64,000 bases of DNA from Benincasa hispida (Eukaryota > Streptophyta > Magnoliopsida > Cucurbitales > Cucurbitaceae). Under the pieces are notes generated by a model, which saw only the letters and a program-made list of their open reading frames with translations, did no database searches and was not told the origin of the DNA. Shown in pieces: positions 1 to 10,760 of this stretch. The stretch is from assembly GCF_009727055.1 (NCBI RefSeq), contig NC_052354.1, positions 53,366,960 through 53,430,959 on the forward strand, in the 5' to 3' direction. Position numbers and translations under genes: made by a program. Position 1 is the first letter of the stretch, and every line of letters starts with the position of its first letter.

Positions 1-236
1 CAGGCCATTTTGGTTGTCACTTAAGACATGATCCACTTGTATGTCACCACATACATGCTTAAGTTACATAATGAAAACCAGGGATTTTAGTTTTTTGGTT
101 TGTGGTAAAGCAAATAAAAGATCAAATATGTAAAGTCAAGAAGTGAAGTAAATATCATATATTATACATCACAAACGTTCATACAAAATGTGTTTACAAA
201 CTACAGAACACGAGACTTAAGGCATTATCCCCAACA
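1..236 (-). mobile_element. LTR fragment, recurrent copia-type family, 5' end of LTR
   Basis: The window opens inside an LTR lying on the minus strand. The LTR's first bases read, on the minus strand, TGTTGGGGATAATGCC and end here at 236. The text upstream (TCACTTAAGACATGATCCAC, TACATGCTTAAGTTACATA) recurs near 27230, 29370, 30065 and 56950, and in reverse near 57540. The rest of the LTR lies before the window. It sits inside a MITE relic that resumes at 237. Confidence 0.8.
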
Positions 237-373
237 CCATGAACTAACCCAACCTACAAAATTTTCATTTTTTGAACTCAACCTAACCCAAATGAGTTGA
301 TAATCCAACCTAAACCCATGGATTAGGTTGGATTGATCGGTTTGATTGGGTCATCGAGTTTTTTGAACACCCT
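237..373. mobile_element. MITE fragment (GGGTGTTCA-type terminus), interrupted by the LTR
   Basis: This stretch matches the right end of the longer element at 5419-6019. Both share AAATGAGTTGATAATCCAA and a terminus reading GAATTTTTTGAA-TGCCCC or GAGTTTTTTGAACACCC. The left part is missing because the LTR at 1-236 is inserted at its edge. Family assignment (hAT-like or similar) is uncertain. Confidence 0.6.
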
Positions 374-375
374 TA

Positions 376-1125
376 CTGAGTGCCTTGAATATTTTTCTGA
401 TATTAACTTGAAAAATTGGAAACAATCCCATGATGGTGGGTACTACTATAGATGGATGACAAACAATGTAGCTGAATGTACGAATGAGATCTTTAAAGTT
501 GCTAGAATGTTACGGATTACTTCTTTGGTCAGGCTAACATTCTATCACACAATACTATATTTTGAACATCAAAGATAAGAGATAAGCGAAATACTCAATC
601 GTGGGGGCATATATACAAAATATGCCATGAAAAAGCTTAAGAGGTGAGAAAAACGAGCATCTGTACATATAGTGACATCTATTGATAGAGAAACCCAAAC
701 TTTTGAAGTACAAACTGGCATAAGTATGATTTATCTCTATAAAGGCCAACACACACAAGTTGCGAGCTTGAAAGAAGGGGCTTGTTCTTGTAATAAATGA
801 CAGTCATTGAAGATTCCATGTTCTCATATAATTGCGGTTTATAATTACATGTGTTTGACATACCTACCTCTTATTGATGAATGCTACAAATTTCAAGCGA
901 TGCTACGAATGTCACTTCCATCCAATACAACATCCAGATTATTGGTAAGGACTATCATTTACAGAAGTTCGTTCAAATGTGGACTTACTAAAAGATTAGG
1001 GTCGCCTAAAAAGTACGAAAATTCATCATAAAATGGATTGGAGAGAGACTAGCCAAAAAATTTGATGTACAATTTGCAAAGGAGAGGACATAACAAGAGT
1101 ACTTGTCCACAATGTACAAGATGCT
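376..1125 (+). pseudogene. Mutator-like (MULE) transposase C-terminal remnant
   Basis: Three landmarks of plant MULE transposases follow in order, with frameshifts between them. The first is the block WMTNNVAECTNEIFKVARML (about 450-520), which resembles the conserved W-M-T-x-N-x-x-E-C segment. The second is a SWIM zinc-finger core, KIPCSHIIAVYNY (807-850), in which C and H are kept. The third is a zinc-knuckle remnant reading G-H-N-K-S-T-C-P (about 1085-1112). Normal family proteins exceed 600 aa. Here the catalytic DDE part is absent and the frame is broken between 578 and 807 and again near 1031, so this is a dead fragment. A PMD gene remnant lies directly downstream, a pairing known for some MULEs. 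Confidence 0.7.
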
Positions 1126-1150
1126 TCCTCTTTGGGCCATTGATGACCTT

Positions 1151-1335
1151 GTTATGTAATGAACTTTTTTATGTAATTGAATTTGTTATGTAATGGATTT
1201 TGTTATATAATTAAATTTGTTATGTAATGGAACTTTTTATGTAATTGAAATTGTTATATAATGGATTTTGTTATGTATTTGAATTTGTTATGTAATGGAT
1301 TTTTTTTATGTAATAGACTTTGTTATGAAATTGAC
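1151..1335. repeat. 34-bp tandem repeat, about 5.4 copies
   Basis: Units start at 1151, 1185, 1219, 1253 and 1287, each beginning GTTATGTAATGG or a close variant. Unit lengths are 34, 34, 34, 34 and 35 bases, and a partial sixth unit starts at 1322. Within each unit a half-repeat (TTATGTAATtGAATTT) suggests an older ~17-bp unit. The array lies between the MULE and PMD remnants. Confidence 0.9.
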
Positions 1336-1377
1336 TATATTAATATATGTTTATACTCTTTCAGTGTTTGTGCATCA

Positions 1378-3116
1378 TGGATCCTAGTCCTTCTAATCCT
1401 TTGTAACTAAATCAACAAAATATCCATCGTTCACAACCAATATAGGATAGTTCTTCTACTGTTGTTTTGGACTATCGAAGAAGGTAGCATCTGCACAACG
1501 TACTATACCATTTGATACACGTATTATGCCTTACGTACAACAGACTGGTTTTCTTAGGGTTGCACAAATTGGATTTATCTAACTGGATTGACACCCCATT
1601 ACTACTTTAGTAGAGTGTTGGAGACCTAAAACCCACACATTTCACATGCTTGTGGGAAATGCATAATTACATTGTAGGATGTTGAAATTAGTTTGGGCTA
1701 TGAATGGGCGGAGAACTTGTGAAAGTTTCATTGTAATATGATTGAAAAATTGTTTGTGACAATCTTTGGGGCGTTCGACCAGATGATATGAAAGGCTCAA
1801 GATTGAGTATCCCTTGGTTAGTGTCTAAATTTTCAAATTTGTCTCCCGACGGCAACAACATTAGCTTACGGAGGTATACACAAGCATATATTATGCAGTT
1901 TATTGAAGGATTTTTGTTTGTTGACAAGTTAAACACTATGGTACATCTTATGTTTCTCCGCTGCTGGTTGATTTCGAGCATGCTGATACGTACTCCTGGG
2001 GTGGTGCCTGTATTGCATGGCTTTATAGAGAACTATGTCGAGCTATTAATGCACAAGTTTTGAAAATAGCGGCGCCACTGATACTTACAAGTATGGGTTA
2101 TGAAAGATTTAACATTATAACACCACAAGTTCAGTTACAGGCCCCAGATCATCGTCCACTCAGTGTCATATATATATATATATATATTTATTTATTTATT
2201 TATTTATTTATTTATGCCACTATCATTTTATGTAATAAAATAATTTAATTGTATTTTTTTAAAAAAACTTTAAATGGGGTGGTGTATTAGCTGCATTTGA
2301 ATAGTCATCAAATATGTTGCTAGTATACAGAAAAATATTGATTGATGCACAATCAGGTAAAAAATGAATATACAAATGAATATTACATACTTTTTAGGTG
2401 TTTAATTATTTTTTTTTCCAGATTAACTGGACACCATACACACAAGCTATTTGGTCATTACTATCTGATTACTGTTGTGATGGTCAAGACATTTGGTTGA
2501 CTATTAGCCCTCTTATATGCTTCCATATAGTAGAGTGACATCAAGATCGTGTGTTGAGATAGTTCGATTTACGACAACTAGTACCATCGTTGTGCTATAA
2601 CGTCCCCGACACTATGCCAGATTGATTTGAGAGGTAAACACGAACAAGATTGACATCAAATTCATGCATAATAATATCGTACTGGCGTGCACGTCATGAT
2701 TATTGTGCACAAGGAGAAATAACAAATGGACAACTATATCAGATGATTATTTTTCCTAGTACGATTCAATCTCGGGACAATTTATCATACCTGAAGAAAC
2801 TTACTATTGATGCATGGTAAGAGTTTTATTGTCTTACATTTCCCAAATGTATGATATGAACATTATTTAGTATTATTTTTTTCATCATACAAAATAACTA
2901 TGCCCAAGATATACAGTAGTATTCAGTATAACACAGTTTACTAGAGTTGGATTCAATGTATGACCAAACCTTAGTAAATGTAGAAAATATTATTTAGTAG
3001 ATAAGACGACTCAATGTTGTTAACATTGATCGAAGACATATTCGTCGTAGACGACAACGATAATAAGGAGAAGTTAATCTGGAAGCACACGAAGATGACC
3101 ACCATGTGGAAAATTG
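1378..3116 (+). pseudogene. Plant mobile domain (PMD/MAIN-like) gene remnant
   Basis: The text begins MDPSPSNP (1378) and runs through family landmarks in shifting frames. WRPKTHTFHM lies near 1620, SRLSIPWLVSKFSNLSPD at 1798-1850, and YTQAYIMQFIEGFLFVDK at 1874-1930. Then come a Y-S-W-G-G-A-C-I-A-W-L-Y-R-E-L segment near 1990-2040, a V-P-D-x-x-x-I-D-L-R-G-K-H-E-x-D-W-H-x-I block near 2600-2660, and a tail reading E-A-H-E-D-D-H-H-V-E-N-stop ending at 3116. These match the retroelement-associated plant mobile domain (MAIN/MAIL1-like, PF10536 family). Many frameshifts and in-frame stops show it is broken. Intron-like AT-rich inserts lie at about 2160-2420 and 2820-2940. No intact gene can be built from it. 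Confidence 0.7.
2169..2214. repeat. Compound microsatellite (TA)n-(TTTA)n
   Basis: An alternating TA run at 2169-2187 passes directly into TTTA units to 2214, inside the PMD remnant. Read through, it would encode an artefactual Ile-Tyr and Phe-Ile-Tyr-Leu tract. Confidence 0.95.
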
Positions 3117-3589
3117 AGTGACTTGTAACTCAAACTTTTTTTTCAGGTGAACTTCTCTCTTGAAATTAAAAAACTAATGAAATTACATTTTATCATGAGA
3201 TGTTAAATCTAGTAAATGAGTATGATATAAGAGATCAAGAATAAAACAAATAAGGAAGAAAATTGTTAGTCAAAATTTATAAAAGAAAAAAAAATCAAAA
3301 TAAAAAAAAGTAGTAAAATCATGGACGGGGTCCATGAGTTTGGTCCTTTGATCAGTCCACATGGCTGACATGACAGTCATCTAGTGTCCACAGTGTGTTG
3401 ACAGGATAAAACCATAATTGTGTATCCAGTACATGATTTTACCTCCACACAAAACTACCATATTTTTGTCAATACTTTTCCCTTCAACCCTACTTTTTAA
3501 ATTTCTTTCCTATTTATCCAATTTTTGTCATTGCTGAACTTAACCCCTCAAACCAAAAAAAAAAAAAAAAAAACTCTTCGTAGGAAAAA

Positions 3590-3635
<46 letters not shown>

Positions 3636-4150
3636 CCTTTTACCGAGTTCTATTGAGCTAGAGAGAAAAGAAAATATTTTTAAGAGAATAAAAAGGAAAG
3701 AGATGCCTATATATAGTGTAATTTAGAAAACTTGTTATACGAAAGAAAAGAGATACCTTCAACAAATTTTTATAAATGTTTTTGCCCGACTTATTTTGAA
3801 TACCAAACTCTTTTATTCATCAATTAAAATTGTATTATTAAATTTCTATGTTTAAGTTATTTTTTAAACTTTATACACGACATGCAATGCACATACTGTG
3901 AAACTAGCTTTTCTTAAAGCAAAGCTGTCCACAATTCTTTTTAAATGTATAATAATCTCAAATTAAGCGAAAATCTATTTTAGTTCATATAATTAAACTA
4001 CACAAATTAATCATTAATTTATTGAACATTGAAACTACTTTTAATTTAAAATTAAAATTTACTAACCGTTATTAATAATTTTCTAATTTAAAATTAATTT
4101 ACCTAACATCGTAACTAGTTTTTTTTTATTATCGTTACAATTAATATAAG
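3117..4150. other. AT-rich intergenic stretch with an (AT)n microsatellite
   Basis: No coding signal was seen. It holds a poly-A run at about 3557-3573 and a long (AT)n tract at 3594-3628. The remainder is AT-rich and without recognisable repeats. Confidence 0.6.
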
Positions 4151-4520
4151 TCATGGATTGATGACACCAAAAATAGTCATAAAAAGTTGAGAAGTTAAAA
4201 AATTATCGTCTTTTCCTATTAAAACCATTTTTTTAAAAAAAGAAAAGTATCCATCTATGACTCTAAAGAACTGTCACTCTTTAATGACTGTTAATTCTAG
4301 TCATAAAATGGCAACACAAGAAATATGTTAAAATAGTTGAAAAATATGAATTTTCCATCTTTTCCTGCAATATTGTACCTATTTTATTTTCTTATATTTA
4401 ATGGCTATTATTTTTCGTCATAAATTAGTGACACGTAAAAACTATCATAAATTTCGGAAAACAAGTGGTTTTTTTACTCTAATGACTGTTTTTTCTTTCT
4501 CTTTCCTATTTTTGTCATTG
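4151..4520. repeat. Cluster of ATGAC/GTCAT motifs, subterminal-repeat-like
   Basis: A module of the form TAATGACTGTT ... TAGTCATAAA ... GRCAACAC recurs about three times (near 4170, 4260-4320 and 4400-4510) in both orientations. The arrangement resembles the subterminal repeats of CACTA-type transposons. No CACTA terminus or TSD was found, so the class is only suggested. Confidence 0.35.
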
Positions 4521-5418
4521 TTCATTCATCAAGAAAAGTCAATTTTATTGTAGTATAACACAAAATTAAAATTTTAAGGTTTTATTAGATATAAAATTCA
4601 AATTTATATATTTAATAAGTCAATTATTTTTTACAACCCTGAATTTGTCAGAATTCTATTCGACACAAATTAAAAGTCTAGAGACCTATACTAAATACAT
4701 ATTTAAAAGGAGTTTTTTTTTTTTAAAATAGTTTAGAGATTTATTAAATAGTTTTACAAATCTCAAAGTTTAGGTATTGAAGGTGTAGTTAATAAAAAAA
4801 CCTATAACTTTTTCAAAAGAAGTAGAAAAAAAAATAGATATGTAATCTTAATTATATCTTAGAATAATTCTTAATCTTAATTATATCTTATAATAACTCT
4901 TGGAAAACATTAGAAACACCCTAGCAACAACACATATATACATTGTTTATAATTTAAAATGATCACCACATATGAAACTAAACCAGAGAAATGATTATTT
5001 GCTTAAAACTGTAAACAAAAATCTTTGAATGATTCAAAGTCACATTTTTATATTTAAAGTAATATACTTCATCAACTACTAGACAAAATGAAATTGTTGG
5101 TTTATTTATTTATTTTTTTTGAAAAAAAATTTGTTAGAAATTAGAATTTTTTCTTAAAAAAAAAAACCCAAAATGTATGACAAAATCAAATTTAGGCAAA
5201 TTTCTGTCCAATATTGATTGGAAACATTCTCAAATGTTCTATTCAACATTCTTTAAATTTACATAGAAATTTGAACCTATAACCTATATATTAACAATAA
5301 AATAAAATAGATTGGAGAATAATTAAAATCAAATATCAAACAAGAATTTTATTTCTGACACCACCATATTTTACAAAACTGTCATGCAAACCCCTCAAAT
5401 TGCCCATTTGAATTAATT
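4521..5418. other. AT-rich intergenic stretch
   Basis: No gene was seen. Around 4570-4820 there is text resembling a dispersed cucurbit-type repeat (TTTAGAGATTTATTAAATAG, CAAAGTTTAGGTATTGAA), but its limits are unclear. Homopolymers of A and T are frequent. Confidence 0.5.
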
Positions 5419-6019
5419 AGAGGTGTTCGTAGGTTAGGTTGGATTGGATTGAAATATTTTTTTAGATCCAACTCAATTGTTCGAAATAACCTTGATTAAA
5501 AAAATGAATCCAATTCAACCTAACCATGAAATATTTGGGCTAGATTGGATCGAATTTACTCGAGTCATTTATTTAAATTTTTATTTAAAAATAAGTAAAA
5601 TATTAATACGTAGAAATTTGATTTTGTTATTTTTATAAACTGAATTAAGATTAACAACTTAATTTCAATTTATATAATACAAGTTTTTTTTTTAGGGTGC
5701 TCAAAAATTACTTTCATGAGCGGTTAGAAATAAATATTATAAAAAAATAATGAAATTAAATAAAACAAAAATAAATATATGTATATAGTTGTATCATAAG
5801 TAAAATATATATATATATATATATATACATTTTAAAGTAAATAATAAATTTAGGTTCATTTGGGTTATTAGATGAACCCTTGAATTAACCTAATTCAAAA
5901 AAATTTCATTTATTTGAACATAACTCAATCCAAATGAGTTGATAATCCAATCTAAACCCTACAGGTTGGGTTGGGTTGATCGATTTTTTTCGGATTATCG
6001 AATTTTTTGAATGCCCCTA
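5419..6019. mobile_element. MITE-like element with GGGTGTTC-type inverted ends
   Basis: The left end reads TAGAGGTGTTCGTAGGTTAG. The right end, reversed, reads ATAGGGGCATTCAAAAAATT. The two are an imperfect inverted pair with AT-rich content of about 600 bp between them. The right half matches the fragment at 237-373. No coding capacity was seen, so it is non-autonomous. The target-site duplication could not be fixed. Confidence 0.55.
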
Positions 6020-7597
6020 TTTAAAAACTTATAACTAGAGATCAAACAAAACCTTTAGATGGGATTAAATTTCAATTAACATGTCTAATGTTGTTCATAG
6101 TTTCATGGACAATAAAATGAAAGGTGAATTAACATTTTAAATATATTATGGAGAATCGATTATAACTAACAAAATAACATTTTCCCAAAGATAACATGAA
6201 TAGCCTGAAAGTTTAACTTATATAAAAGGAAAAAGTAGTAAAATGCTTATAAATTTAGTTTGATTGCATTTGGGTTAGCTTTTCAAACTGGATATTCTAA
6301 TAATGAGGTTGGTGAACATGGTTTTTTTTTTAATTAAATTTTTTCCCATAAGAAAAAAATTAGAATGGTTAGGATCTTTTGCTATTGGTTAAGTATAGTA
6401 ATAAAAAAGCCAAAACGAACTTATAAACTCAACTGACATAATATTTAGACTATCAATTTTAAAGTTAGAGGTTTAATTTTCCCATCTATAAAACTTGAGC
6501 ATTGGAAAAAAAAAAAACACTTTCTCAAATATCTTTAATTTTCCCATCTATAAAATGTTAGGGTTGAAACTTAGATCTAAAAGCAACCAAAGTCAACTTT
6601 CATAGGTGAAAATTTTTCAAAAAAAAAAAAAAACCCACATTATATCTTTATTCCATATATTTTAACAAGATTGAGATTAAGCCACTTATTAATTAACATA
6701 CATTCATTCACTCGAGATTGTCACTTAACTTACCATCATATACAGATGTTAAACCTCTCACACAATTGTTTATTAAGAAATGAGACTAAGGAGTATTTGA
6801 TTCACTAACTTGGTCGGTCATATACACAAAATCAATTAAAAAAAAACCCTTAGTCGATGGAAGTATTTTTAGACACAAATTTGAAATTATTAGTTTATAT
6901 TGATGTCACTTGTCTTTTAAAATAATTTTAACATCAACATAAACAATTTGTGTATTTATTAAACCAAACAAATTTATATATAAAAATGTTTTTGATAATA
7001 TGTAGCAAAAAAATATGAAAAAATGAAAATGACTTTTGAAAAATACTTGTTCCTAGGCAATCCAAATATATAAACCATAAATCAAGTTTTTAAAGTTAAA
7101 AAGAACATGTATAGTTTTTTTAAAATGTGGAGATTCCATATAAATTTCATAAGAAAAACCTCAATAGTACATACACATTATTATTTCTTTTTTTTAAAAA
7201 AAAATTGAGATGTACTTTTTATAATACAAATAGATTCAGTTTTTAAAATAGACATTCTCAATTTTGGATATAATGGTGGTTAAATTTCCTATGTCATGTT
7301 TAGGAATAAATGCTTTAAATCAATCAACATATATATTACATACATAATAAACTCTAACCTACAATTTGACATAGATACCATAGAATCCCTAAACCCCTCG
7401 ATGGTTTAATTATTTTTTGGTGCATTTTCTATTTATACATTCCACAAATTTGAAATTATATGGTAAATTTGTTGATTTAATGAAAAAAATAATATTTTGT
7501 CTACCTCATACAATCATAACATGTAGAAAATTGTAAAAAAAGTTGAATCAACTTAATTAGTTTAGACATGTGCTCTCACCATGATTAGAATCTTAGA
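6020..7597. other. AT-rich intergenic stretch, nothing recognised
   Basis: No open reading frame with family resemblance was seen. A short direct repeat, TTAATTTTCCCATCTATAAAA, occurs at about 6473 and 6536. The rest consists of A/T homopolymers. Confidence 0.5.
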
Positions 7598-7888
7598 TCC
7601 TATTTGGTAACCATTTGATTTTTTTTTTTTGAAAATTAAATCTATAGACACTGTTTCCACCTCCAAATTTCTTCATTTGTTATCTACTTTTTACCAAAGT
7701 TTTAAAAAACCAAGCCAAAATTTGAAAAAAAAAAAAAAAATTTAAAACTTGTCTCTGTTTTTTTAATTTGGATAAGAAATCAACATTGTACTTAAGAAAG
7801 ATGCAAATCATTGTAAGAAAACGGGAGGAAATAAGCTTAATTTTTAAGAACTAAAAACAAAAAACAAAATAGTAACCAAACGGAGCTT
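7598..7888. mobile_element. MITE, TTTGGTAACC-type termini
   Basis: The left end is TCCTATTTGGTAACCATTTG. The right end, reversed, is GCTCCGTTTGGTTACTATTT, giving inverted termini of about 20 bp. It is AT-rich inside. A shorter relative lies at 43634-43797, and weaker relatives lie near 40140-40320 and 43130-43260. Confidence 0.65.
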
Positions 7889-8334
7889 TAGTTATTAAGG
7901 TATTTAAGTTAGTTCGTTTTTCTATTTGATAAAAACAATAATAAAATAAAAATATATGTTTCTTTAAATGAGATTTTTTTTTTTTAAAAAAAAATTCTAA
8001 CCTGTAAAACAGGTAAATATAAAAAATACCAGTCATTGTAATTTTCTTGTCATCTTGAAATATGAGTATTTTGTGTAACTCAAGTATAAAGGTTACATGC
8101 ATGCACAACATATTGCGTATATATGTAAAGTTTTTAAGTAGGTATCTTAATTAAATGTTGTAAACTTAAAAAAATATGTGTGTAATTGAATGGTTGCAAA
8201 AAAAATATTAAAAAAAAAAAATAGTTACTTTGTTTGAAATGAGAAAATTTTGAAAATGATGTATTTAAATTTTGTGTTTGGATCGTAACCAAAGAAGAAA
8301 AGAAAGGTAAAATTTACTAATATAGACATTGTTT
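7889..8334. other. AT-rich intergenic stretch, nothing recognised
   Basis: Open frames here are low-complexity Phe/Lys-rich runs caused by A and T tracts. No gene is supported. Confidence 0.5.
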
Positions 8335-8525
8335 TAAATGGTAAAACTATTAAAAATATTTTCAAGTATAGTAACATGCTACTGTTTATCAGTGATAAAT
8401 TGCAATAGACTTCTATCATTGAGCGATAGATTGTAATTGACTCCTGTCACTCGATGATATAAATATATTGCAATCTATCGTGGTCTATTACTCATAAATA
8501 GTGACATTTTGCTATATTTGTATAA
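8335..8525. repeat. TGATAGA-rich dispersed repeat
   Basis: Repeated words of the type CAGTGATAAATTGCAATAGA, CTATCATTGAGCGATAGA and CAATCTATCGTGGTCTATTA sit between 'tactgtttatc' and 'ttgctatatttg'. Related text recurs at 42890-43080 and 47395-47515, which marks it as a dispersed family with internal inverted symmetry (TATCA/TGATA). Confidence 0.55.
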
Positions 8526-8530
8526 TATAA

Positions 8531-9421
8531 CAAGATGAAATTCATTCCTTGGGAAAGTAGATAAATTGCTCCTTTAATAGCTGGTTCTGGGTCTTGAACA
8601 ATGAGGCCTCAACTTCTCACTGGCCTGAGAGGTGCTAGTTTATAGTTAGACTATAAACTGCTTGTTCATTATAGGATAAGTGGTACTTAAGAAGTTAGAT
8701 GTAACTATAGGGATAAAATAATATTTTGACTCAACTGTAGTTATGAACATTTATAAAGGGTCATCGTTCAGTTGATTGGTTATGTCTATGGACAATGAAA
8801 TATATCTACAGTGTAAAGAGTGCAACTATCGGTCTTTAGTGAAGTGATTGATACTTAATGAATATTGATTATTTGGATTAAAAGAGTTTAATCAATTAAT
8901 CTCATATTATTGGAGCTTCTAATTTGTAGGTCCACAAAGTCCCCTTGTTAGCTCACTAAAGCATAGTAATGAGAAATGATTTAAATTGTTCAAATCAAAT
9001 AAGAGAATTTTATATTAATGAGATTAATATATAATGATTAATTATAGATATGATTTATAATCCAAATCATGTAAGAGAGATATATATGAATAAGATTCAA
9101 ATATTAGATTTGTATAATTGGATTCATAAAGAGATGTATACATATAAATATGTAATATTCATATGTTCAGTAACTCCATATTAAATATGATTTAATATAG
9201 TTATTTAATTGCTTAATTAATGGTTAATTAATTAATTTAGAAATAATGAAGATTGGAGGTTAGTATAAATATATGATATTTATGATAATTAATTAAATTT
9301 ATATTAAATAGGATTTAATATACTGATTATTTAATTAATGTGTCAATTAATTAAATAAGGCTTATTTAATTAATTAGCACTAAGGGTATAAATGAAAATT
9401 CTTAGGGAAGGAGTTAACCTT
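8531..9421 (+). mobile_element. LTR fragment of the recurrent family, plus orientation
   Basis: It reads GGGAAAGTAGATAAATTGCT, then GGTCTTGAACAATGAGGCCT, then GTGGTACTTAAGAAGTTAGA. This is the reverse complement of the series at 19500-19000, and the order is kept for about 340 bases. After about 8900 it becomes AT-rich with TTAATTAA-rich text. It lacks the LTR start. It stands in the opposite orientation to the pol sequence immediately to its right, so it is not that element's own LTR in place. Confidence 0.7.
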
Positions 9422-9775
9422 CTCCATATAAATATTTCCTAATAGTCCATTTAGTGCAAGAGGTTTTTTTTATTACACAAAAACCTAGCCTTCAAGCCTC
9501 TATCTTCTCTCTAATTTCTCTCTAGAAATTCTCTACCTTTTTCCTCCTAAAAAATTCTTGGAGACCACTTTTCCAAGTTCTTTGGAGCCATAGAGAATAG
9601 CAAGGTAGCTTTTTTGGTGATGTCCTTCTTCTTAGAGAAGTTCAAGATCATTAGCGATGGAAGAGGAAAACTAGAGGAATCAACAAAGGTGAATTTTGAT
9701 TTCTTCTTTTCATCCTCTTTTCTAGCATGCTTATGTTTTTGTTTGAATGTTTATCCTACAAATGCATGTTTTGTT

Positions 9776-10760
9776 TTACTGTTTTTGTTCCCATAAGAAA
9801 AGAATGTCCAAATGCAAGCCGTTCATAAGCTTATGCAAAAATTCGATTTCTTCATTTACCCCGTCAGGTTGATCTACAAGATCCCAAAACGAACTAAAGT
9901 ACATAGACTCCAATTCGCGATCTATAGCTTTGATCAATTCATCTTTGCTAATATCCTCCACTGCCTTCTTGTAAGGCAATGGATCCTCAACGTCACCATC
10001 AGATATGCCAACCAAGGTTTCCATTAAACCCATATAACGTATAGGCAGGTTCGCAACCTTCTCACTACGTCGAGGCTCCCTCAACGGTTGAGGTGGATGT
10101 GACCTAATTGATGAACCAACATCTATAACTCTTGTCAATGTACTTGGCTCTTCAATAACTTTTATTGAAGTTTCAGTAATTTCGGTGGAAAGTTTAGTTA
10201 ACATTATCTTACTGCGTGGTTTATGTTCCCTTATGTGGTTCTCTTCTAAAAATTTAGCGTTTTTCGATACAAACACTTTATTATCTTTAGAATAGTAGAA
10301 GTAATCACCTCTCGTTCCTTTGGAGTAACCTATAAATATGCACAATTTTGAACGAGGTTCCCACTTCTTAGAATTAGCCTCAAGCACATATGTTGGGCAA
10401 CCTCAGATACTTAAATGGTGCAAAGTACCTTTACGACCCTCCATAACTCCAAATATGTTCTAGTAACACTTTTGGTTGGAACACAGTTCAAAAATAGGTT
10501 GCAGTCTATACTGCATAACCTCAAAACAAGTCAGGTAAGAAATCGTAACTCATCATAAACCGAACCATGTTCAACAGGGTTCGATTTCTCTTTTCTGATA
10601 CATCATTCTATTGAGGTGTACCAGATGTTGAGATTTGAGATACAATTCCATATTCTATCAAATAGTTTTGGAATTTCAAATCCATATTCCATATTCTACA
10701 ATATATAATTTGTTTTTACAAACTACAAAATATATGAGATTTAAGATACAAAATCCAACA
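9776..10760 (-). pseudogene. Copia polyprotein fragment (unit A): integrase C-part to RT linker
   Basis: Read on the minus strand from 10690, the text gives F-Q-N-Y-L-I-E-Y-G-I-V-S-Q and N-D-V-S-E-K-R-N-R-T-L-L-N-M-V-R (integrase core end). It then gives SKLCIFIGYSKGTRGDYFYY (10340-10290), and P-L-P-Y-K-K-A-V-E-D-I with D-Q-P-D-G-V at the junction towards RT. After D-Q-P-D-G-V the homology stops and the frame runs into LTR-like DNA near 9840. Stops and frameshifts occur in the integrase part. The ~90 bases below 10760 are the start of an LTR (TGTTGGATTTTGTATC on the minus strand), so the fragment is an LTR-integrase chimera. Confidence 0.8.

Noticed and set aside
8531..9840. Plus-strand LTR as the partner LTR of the minus-strand copia element at 13868-17510
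   Set aside because: The orientation is opposite and sequence order is broken at about 9840. A true LTR pair must be in direct orientation.
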